From Campylobacter sp. UBA1713 (GTDB lineage: Bacteria > Campylobacterota > Campylobacteria > Campylobacterales > Campylobacteraceae), in NCBI GenBank assembly GCA_002317305.1, contig DCIZ01000054.1, positions 1 to 9,909 of the forward strand: a stretch of 9,909 bases of DNA, written 5' to 3'. The position numbers and the translations under genes are program-made. Shown one piece after another: positions 6,474 to 9,909 of this stretch. Each line of letters begins with the position of its first letter. Positions within the stretch are counted from its first letter, which is position 1. The notes under the pieces were generated by a model. That model had not been told where the DNA came from. It ran no database searches and saw only the letters and a list, made by a program, of their open reading frames with translations.

Positions 6474-7357
6474 CTTGATAGCCTTTTCGCTTCGTTTAAA
6501 ATTTCTACCGCTTTTTGGAATTTCTCTTCGCTTATGCCATCATACGGAAAGATGGCGTATTCACCAAAATTTAGCCCCTTTAAATTTAAAAGCTTTTTGA
6601 AAATGAGTGAAAAATTTGGCTCAAGAGAGTAAATTTCCATTAGTTTATTTAACGCTTTTGTAAATTTGACAAGCGCACTAAAATTCTCATCTCTTGCCGC
6701 TTTTGTGAGGTTGCACCAAAGGTCAGCCGCTATGTTACTAAGCCCCGAGATGCACCCCGCACCGCCCGCAAAAACGTTGTCCACAAAGTGGTCGTCAAAT
6801 CCAGAAAACACACTAAAATCCGCCCCACTTGTCGCTTTAATGATCTCTTTTGTGTGAGCGATGTCCTGTGTCGTGTCTTTAATGCCTTTGATGTTTTTGT
6901 GCTTTTCAATGAGACGAAGAGTGTTAGAAACGCTCATGTTGTGCCCAGTCCTTGCTGGGTAGTTGTAGATGTAGATGTCGCCTTTTAACTTTGTCGCTAG
7001 CGTGCTGTAAAAGTTAAAAATATTTTCATCGCTCGCCGCAAAATAAAACGGCGGTGCAACCAAAACGCCCGCTACTCCTTCTTTAAACGCGAAGTTACTC
7101 AGCTCTACAAGTGGCGCTAAATTTAGTTCCGTCGTGCCAACAAAAACTGGCTTTTTTGTTTTTTTTAGATAGAGTTTTATGAGGCACTTTTTCTCTTCGA
7201 TGCTAAAAGCGCTAAATTCGCCCGTGCTTCCAAAGACGACATAGCCATCAAGCGCAAAATTTTCAAGATACTCAACGAGGCGTTCGTTTGCTTGCAAATC
7301 AAGCTTTTGCTCTTTGTCAAACAGTGTAACTGTCGGTGATAAGATTAGACTTTTCAT
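6470..7357 (-). CDS. DapA/NAL-family aldolase (probable 2-keto-3-deoxy-fuconate aldolase)
   Basis: A 295-residue class I aldolase of the dihydrodipicolinate synthase / N-acetylneuraminate lyase family. GSTGEF (residues 43-48) forms the carboxylate-binding loop, IYNYPARTG (130-138) carries the catalytic tyrosine (Y131), and GIKDTT (158-163) carries the Schiff-base lysine K160. In this setting it more likely cleaves 2-keto-3-deoxy-L-fuconate to pyruvate and L-lactaldehyde than makes lysine precursors, as proposed for Cj0481 in C. jejuni. The frame stays open up to a TTG near 7381, but the ATG at 7357 is preferred: it follows AAGGAGA, and the longer version would place the operator palindrome inside coding sequence. 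It is the first gene of the five-gene minus-strand operon and its stop overlaps the next start. True lysine-pathway DapA is a less likely alternative. Confidence 0.9.
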   Translation of the reverse strand: MKSLILSPTVTLFDKEQKLDLQANERLVEYLENFALDGYVVFGSTGEFSAFSIEEKKCLIKLYLKKTKKPVFVGTTELNLAPLVELSNFAFKEGVAGVLVAPPFYFAASDENIFNFYSTLATKLKGDIYIYNYPARTGHNMSVSNTLRLIEKHKNIKGIKDTTQDIAHTKEIIKATSGADFSVFSGFDDHFVDNVFAGGAGCISGLSNIAADLWCNLTKAARDENFSALVKFTKALNKLMEIYSLEPNFSLIFKKLLNLKGLNFGEYAIFPYDGISEEKFQKAVEILNEAKRLSR

Positions 7358-7367
7358 GTTTCTCCTT

Positions 7368-7383
7368 GTTCGTATATACAAAC
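7368..7383. promoter_or_regulatory. Probable IclR operator 1 (before the sugar operon)
   Basis: GTTCGTATATACAAAC is a 16-bp palindrome with one mismatched pair, centred on GTATATAC. It lies directly upstream of the AAGGAGA ribosome site of the aldolase gene and shares TTGTTCGTATATAC with the second site 89 bp away (centre to centre). Position at the probable transcription start suits repression. Binding by the adjacent IclR protein is inferred, not shown. Confidence 0.7.
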
Positions 7384-7388
7384 TTAAA

Positions 7389-7394
7389 TTTATA
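7389..7394 (-). promoter_or_regulatory. Candidate -10 of the sugar operon
   Basis: On the minus strand the sequence reads TATAAA within an AT-rich stretch, placing a start near 7382, inside operator 1 and about 25 bases before the aldolase ATG. Other AT-rich hexamers nearby could serve instead, so the exact site is uncertain. Confidence 0.4.
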
Positions 7395-7449
7395 AAAACA
7401 ATGTAATGATATAAATAAATAGCTTAAAAGTCGCTAAATTTCGTGCTTT

Positions 7450-7479
7450 TGTGTTTGTTCGTATATACGAAAAAACACA
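7450..7479. promoter_or_regulatory. Probable IclR operator 2 (before iclR)
   Basis: A 30-bp interrupted palindrome: the core TTCGTATATACGAA (7458-7471) is perfect, one pair mismatches (7457/7472), and outer arms TGTGTTT and AAACACA pair again. It sits about 30-59 bp upstream of the likely iclR transcription start, covering the -35 region, so it could serve autoregulation and control of the divergent operon. Confidence 0.72.
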
Positions 7480-7493
7480 TTTTTATAAATTTG

Positions 7494-7502
7494 TGCTATA
7501 AT
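7494..7502 (+). promoter_or_regulatory. Extended -10 promoter of iclR (leaderless start)
   Basis: TGCTATAAT is an extended -10 (TGn plus consensus hexamer at 7497-7502), the normal sigma-70 form in Campylobacter, where a clear -35 is often missing. The hexamer ends six bases before the iclR ATG, so transcription should begin at or next to the A of the start codon. Confidence 0.65.
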
Positions 7503-7508
7503 GACAAA

Positions 7509-8258
7509 ATGAATGAGAATTTAAATTTACACAATCCAACAATACGCGTTTTGGAAATTTTAAAAATAGTTGCTTCTAGCGACAACGGAGTTAGTTTTAG
7601 CGAAATTTCAGCTAAAAGCGGCATTAGCAAAGGCACACTTCACCCCATTTTAACAACTCTTGTGAGCGAAGGATTTTTAGAGAGTGAAAAAGGCAAGATT
7701 AGCATCGGGAAGTGGTCTTTTAAAGTCGGCAATGCATACTCGCAAAGGCTAAATTTTGTCCATGCTATAAAGCCATATATGAACGAAATCGTTTGTGCTT
7801 GCGATGAAATTTGTCAGCTCGGAATTTTAGATGGCGGGCATGTTTTATATGTAGAAAAACGCGAGCCAAAACAGGCTATAAAATTAGAATCATATGTCGG
7901 CAAAAGTCTGCTAGCTTACGCAACCGCTCTTGGCAAGTGCCTTTTGTCAGTGCTTAGTGATGATGAAATTCGCTCTTTATATGTAGGCAAATTTGAGACA
8001 TATACAAGTCGCACGGTGAGCAACATAGAGGCACTTTTAGCACAAATTCACAAAGTGCGTGCAAACGGCTACGCGTATGAAACGGGCGAAAGCAACATAG
8101 ATGTAGAGTGTGTTGCTGTGCCCATCATCATAAATGGCGAAGTAGTCGCATCACTAAGCGTAAGCCTGCCATCGTTTCGCTCAAACGAAGAGAAGATAGG
8201 CAAAATCGTGGCGATTTTAAAACATTATGCAAAAGTGATAGAACAAAGCAGCAAATAA
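7509..8258 (+). CDS. IclR-family transcriptional regulator of the sugar operon
   Basis: A 249-residue IclR regulator, normal family length. The N-terminal winged helix-turn-helix covers about residues 8-75, with ISKGTLHPILTTLVSEGFLE (39-58) as recognition helix and wing start; the C-terminal IclR effector domain follows, with ALGKCLLS and the late GESNIDVECVAVPI characteristic of the family. It is transcribed away from the catabolic operon, matching the position of Cj0480c beside the C. jejuni fucose locus, and probably binds the paired GTATATAC palindromes in between. The ATG at 7509 is chosen because the protein aligns with IclR length from here; an in-frame GTG at 7443 would put the operator and -10 inside the gene. 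A TATAAT ends only six bases before the ATG and there is no ribosome site, pointing to a leaderless mRNA. The effector (sugar or lactone) is unknown. Confidence 0.9.
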   Translation: MNENLNLHNPTIRVLEILKIVASSDNGVSFSEISAKSGISKGTLHPILTTLVSEGFLESEKGKISIGKWSFKVGNAYSQRLNFVHAIKPYMNEIVCACDEICQLGILDGGHVLYVEKREPKQAIKLESYVGKSLLAYATALGKCLLSVLSDDEIRSLYVGKFETYTSRTVSNIEALLAQIHKVRANGYAYETGESNIDVECVAVPIIINGEVVASLSVSLPSFRSNEEKIGKIVAILKHYAKVIEQSSK

Positions 8259-8298
8259 ACAAAATTTATATTTTAAGAATCAAAAAAAGCTAAAAAAA

Positions 8299-8341
8299 CG
8301 CCGTCATTCGTAAGGGAGCGTTAGCGACCGAAGAATCCCCC
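8299..8341 (+). repeat. REP-like unit E (degenerate, single)
   Basis: Plus-strand unit just after iclR, with GTCATTCGTAAGGG where others have GTCATTCTGAGGG, and core GGAGCGTTAGCGACC. It is followed by a short fragment of the left-half spacer (to about 8361) and then directly by unit F, so it looks like a partly eroded half-element. Confidence 0.75.
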
Positions 8342-8372
8342 GCCTGACGAGGGAGAATAATCTTTGAATAAA

Positions 8373-8517
8373 CGCCGTCATTCTGAGCGCTAGCGAAGAA
8401 TCCCCTGAAATTTGAGGGAATAGAATCTACAAATTTGCTTTTTGTGAATTTGAGTTTTTTACTTGCTCACAAGGCGGGGGATTCTTCGGTCGCTTTCGCT
8501 CCCTCAGAATGACGGCG
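8373..8517. repeat. Inverted REP-like pair F-G
   Basis: Unit F (8373-8405, +, core GCGCTAGCG) and unit G (8476-8517, -, core GGAGCGAAAGCGACC on its own strand) face each other across about 70 bp with the AAATTTGCTTTTTGTGAATTT module at 8431-8451. Same layout as pair C-D on the other side of the sugar cluster. Confidence 0.8.
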
Positions 8518-8594
8518 TTGGTTTTTGCTTTTTTTAATAATCGCAAATTTCCGCATTCCGAATGGGGTCGCAGGGGCGTAGCCACCGCCCCCCA

Positions 8595-8649
8595 GCCTCC
8601 GCCAAAACTCTCTTTGAGCTTTTAGCGAAAAGAGAGTTTTGGCGGAGGC
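8595..8649. repeat. Perfect 21-bp inverted repeat (large hairpin), copy 2
   Basis: Arms at 8595-8615 and 8629-8649 are identical to those of copy 1 and again pair perfectly. The loop here is 13 nt, one T longer than in copy 1. Confidence 0.9.
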
Positions 8650-8768
8650 TAAATAAAAAAAAGCGTTAGCTTTTTTACCTATCGGAAAACGGAATGCGGA
8701 GTGCGGAAAACGGAAATTCGTCAAAATTTGCTTTTTGTGAATTTGTAGATTCTACTCGCTCAAAAGGC

Positions 8769-8814
8769 GGGGGATTCTTCGGGCGGGCTTTCGCCCACCC
8801 TCAGAATGACGGCG
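8769..8814 (-). repeat. REP-like unit H
   Basis: Minus-strand unit ending mosaic copy 2. Its core is GGGC-GAAA-GCCC, matching unit A except that the GTTA loop is replaced by GAAA (plus strand 8785-8796). Confidence 0.8.
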
Positions 8815-8872
8815 TTGATTTTACGATTCTTAAAAAAACAAATTTAAAAAACAAAAAAAAGAGAAACAAAAG

Positions 8873-9757
8873 ATGAAAAACAGCTACATTTTCGGTGTCA
8901 TTTGTGCCTTTACGGGCGGTGTTTTTTGGGGCTTTAGCGGTGCGTGTGGGCAGTTTTTGTTTTTACACAAAAATGTCGGTGCCGACTGGCTCGTGCCCTA
9001 CCGTCTACTTTTAAGTGGCGTTTTTATGATGATTTTTTATTTTTTCAGGCTAAAATTCGCCATTTTTCGCCCATTTCAACACGCCAAAAACCTCTTTCCA
9101 CTCGCTATTTTTAGCCTCATCGGGCTAATGATGACCCAATACAGCTACTTCCGCTCCATCGAACTCTCAAACGCCGCAGTCGCCACCGTCATCCAATACA
9201 CCGCGCCCATCCTCATCCTCGCCCTAGTCTGCCTCCGCCAACGCCGCGCGCCATCACGCCGCGAAATTCTAGCACTCGTCTTCGCCGTTTTGGGCGTATT
9301 TTTGCTAGCCACACACTGCAAATTTGACGCGCTCGTCATCACAAAAGAGGCGCTTTTTTGGTGCGCTTTGAGTGCTGTTTGCGTAGTTTTTTACAACCTT
9401 TCGGCTCGCGCACTAAACGAAAAATACGGCGTCGGGCTCGTGCTGGCGTGGGGGCTTTTGGTGGGCGGCGTAGTGCTCGCACTAAAAATGCGCGTTTGGG
9501 AGATGGCGGGTGCGTGGGATTTGGGCGGCGTGGGCGCGCTGTGCGGCGTGGTCTTTTTGGGGACGATCGCGGCGTTTAGCCTCTACCTAAAAGGCGTTTT
9601 ACACATAGGCGCCGAGCGAGCGAGCTTCATAGCGGCTATCGAGCCTGTGAGTGCGGCACTTTTTAGTGTTTTTTGGCTTGGCACAGAGCTCATTTGGCTA
9701 GACTACGCTGGCTTTTTTTGCATCATCGTTTGCATCGTAATGTTGAGAAAAAAGTAG
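8873..9757 (+). CDS. EamA-domain permease (drug/metabolite transporter superfamily)
   Basis: A 294-residue inner-membrane protein with about ten hydrophobic segments in two tandem EamA domains (roughly residues 9-145 and 157-292). Typical elements are GGVFWGFSGACGQFLF at 15-30, SNAAVATVIQYTAPILI at 99-115 and, in the second half, GAERASFIAAIEPVSAALF at 246-264, followed by a basic LRKK end. Substrate cannot be read from sequence; the family exports amino acids, nucleobases and other metabolites. The ATG at 8873 follows a weak purine stretch (AAGAGAAA). It begins about 55 bp after a mosaic repeat like the one in front of murG. Codon composition is odd: the first half is C-rich and the second half G-rich on the coding strand. 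There is no sign that it belongs to the sugar cluster. Confidence 0.9.
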   Translation: MKNSYIFGVICAFTGGVFWGFSGACGQFLFLHKNVGADWLVPYRLLLSGVFMMIFYFFRLKFAIFRPFQHAKNLFPLAIFSLIGLMMTQYSYFRSIELSNAAVATVIQYTAPILILALVCLRQRRAPSRREILALVFAVLGVFLLATHCKFDALVITKEALFWCALSAVCVVFYNLSARALNEKYGVGLVLAWGLLVGGVVLALKMRVWEMAGAWDLGGVGALCGVVFLGTIAAFSLYLKGVLHIGAERASFIAAIEPVSAALFSVFWLGTELIWLDYAGFFCIIVCIVMLRKK

Positions 9758-9828
9758 TTGCATTCGGAAAGCGGAGTGCGGAAAGCGGAATTGTCAAATT
9801 TACAAAAAAGCTAAAACAAGCGAAGCGC

Positions 9829-9850
9829 TCGGCGTTAGCCGATGTTTCTT
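9829..9850 (+). terminator. Possible terminator downstream of eamA
   Basis: TCGGC, loop GTTA, GCCGA makes a 5-bp stem (9829-9842), followed by TGTTTCTTTT. The stem is short and lies 70 bp past the eamA stop, so this is tentative; it again uses the GC-GTTA-GC core seen in the repeats. Confidence 0.35.
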
Positions 9851-9861
9851 TTAAAACAGAC

Positions 9862-9904
9862 CGCCGTCATTCTGAGGGAGGCGTTTAGCGACCGAAGAAT
9901 CCCC
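9862..9904 (+). repeat. REP-like unit I (at window edge)
   Basis: Plus-strand unit with core GGAGGCGTTTAGCGACC, followed by TGAAA as in C and F, so a facing partner is likely just beyond the window. The preceding 9758-9861 carries a GGAA/GCGG tandem stretch (9764-9791) and a spacer fragment (about 9794-9812). Confidence 0.78.
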
Positions 9905-9909
9905 TGAAA

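Larger units (their letters stand above)
8545..8820 (+). repeat. Mosaic intergenic repeat, copy 2 (upstream of eamA)
   Basis: Second copy of the roughly 277-bp mosaic found at 37-314, with the same module order: 21-bp hairpin (8595-8649), GTTA hairpin (8657-8676), GGAA/GCGG tandem motif (8683-8717), spacer module (8724-8744), REP-like unit (8769-8814). It ends about 55 bp before the eamA start, as copy 1 ends about 80 bp before murG. No gene is supported in 8259-8872. Confidence 0.85.

Noticed and set aside
6470..7381. Longer aldolase form starting at a TTG near 7381
   Set aside because: It would put the ribosome site and operator 1 inside the gene and add residues absent from the family; the ATG at 7357 has a strong AAGGAGA.
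7443..8258. Longer IclR form starting at GTG 7443
   Set aside because: It would encode operator 2 and the TATAAT promoter as protein; the family length fits the ATG at 7509.
8299..8517. CRISPR array
   Set aside because: The repeated units are irregularly spaced, alternate in orientation and vary internally; no direct repeats with uniform spacers and no cas genes.
8467..8724. Minus-strand 85-residue frame downstream of iclR
   Set aside because: It is built entirely of REP-like and GGAA/GCGG repeat translations, has no ribosome site and shows no protein-like features.
8832..8872. Phase-variable homopolymer before eamA
   Set aside because: There are A-runs up to about eight bases but no G/C tract of the kind used for phase variation in Campylobacter, and the runs are outside coding sequence.
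8694..8876. Small plus-strand frame that could be a leader peptide of eamA
   Set aside because: Its sequence is repeat translation followed by a lysine/asparagine A-tract tail; the similar region before murG keeps no matching frame.
9673..9888. Plus-strand 71-residue frame at the eamA end
   Set aside because: It overlaps eamA in another frame and then reads through repeats (RRHSEGGV).

Overview
The window looks like a chromosomal piece from a Campylobacter or close epsilonproteobacterial relative of moderate G+C content. This rests on protein families, gene order and the AT-rich promoter style; no rRNA or other species marker is present. Eight protein genes are supported. No tRNA, rRNA, CRISPR array, transposase or integrase was seen.

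Layout: 1-394 is repeat-filled intergenic DNA. murG (395-1450, +) encodes the peptidoglycan lipid II glycosyltransferase. 1451-1822 is another repeat block. 1823-8258 is a compact sugar-acid catabolic cluster: five tightly packed minus-strand genes read from 7357 down to 1823, in the order DapA-type aldolase, UxaA-type dehydratase, SDR dehydrogenase, FucP-type transporter, and a lactonase-mutarotase fusion. A divergent IclR regulator (7509-8258, +) follows. 8259-8872 is a third repeat block, eamA (8873-9757, +) encodes a drug/metabolite-superfamily permease, and the last 152 bases are repeat again.

The cluster closely resembles the L-fucose (and D-arabinose) locus Cj0480c-Cj0490 of Campylobacter jejuni as I remember it. 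The inferred route is: sugar uptake by FucP; anomer interconversion by the mutarotase domain; oxidation to the lactone by the SDR; opening to fuconate by the amidohydrolase domain; dehydration by the UxaA protein; and cleavage of the 2-keto-3-deoxy acid by the DapA-like aldolase to pyruvate plus lactaldehyde. Differences from C. jejuni, also from memory, are that the lactonase and mutarotase are one 373-residue protein, the UxaA gene is intact, and neither the second MFS gene nor an aldehyde dehydrogenase for lactaldehyde is present. The divergent promoter region holds two matching palindromes centred on GTATATAC, probable IclR operators, and iclR itself appears to have a leaderless transcript.

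The most unusual feature is the intergenic DNA. Nine copies of a short REP-like hairpin unit (GTCATTCTGAG, variable core, GAAGAATCCC) occur, four of them as two inverted pairs. They combine with other modules, including a perfect 21-bp hairpin, into a mosaic of about 277 bp. That mosaic is placed directly upstream of both murG and eamA, and repeat blocks bracket the sugar cluster on each side, as expected for a cassette exchanged through flanking repeats.
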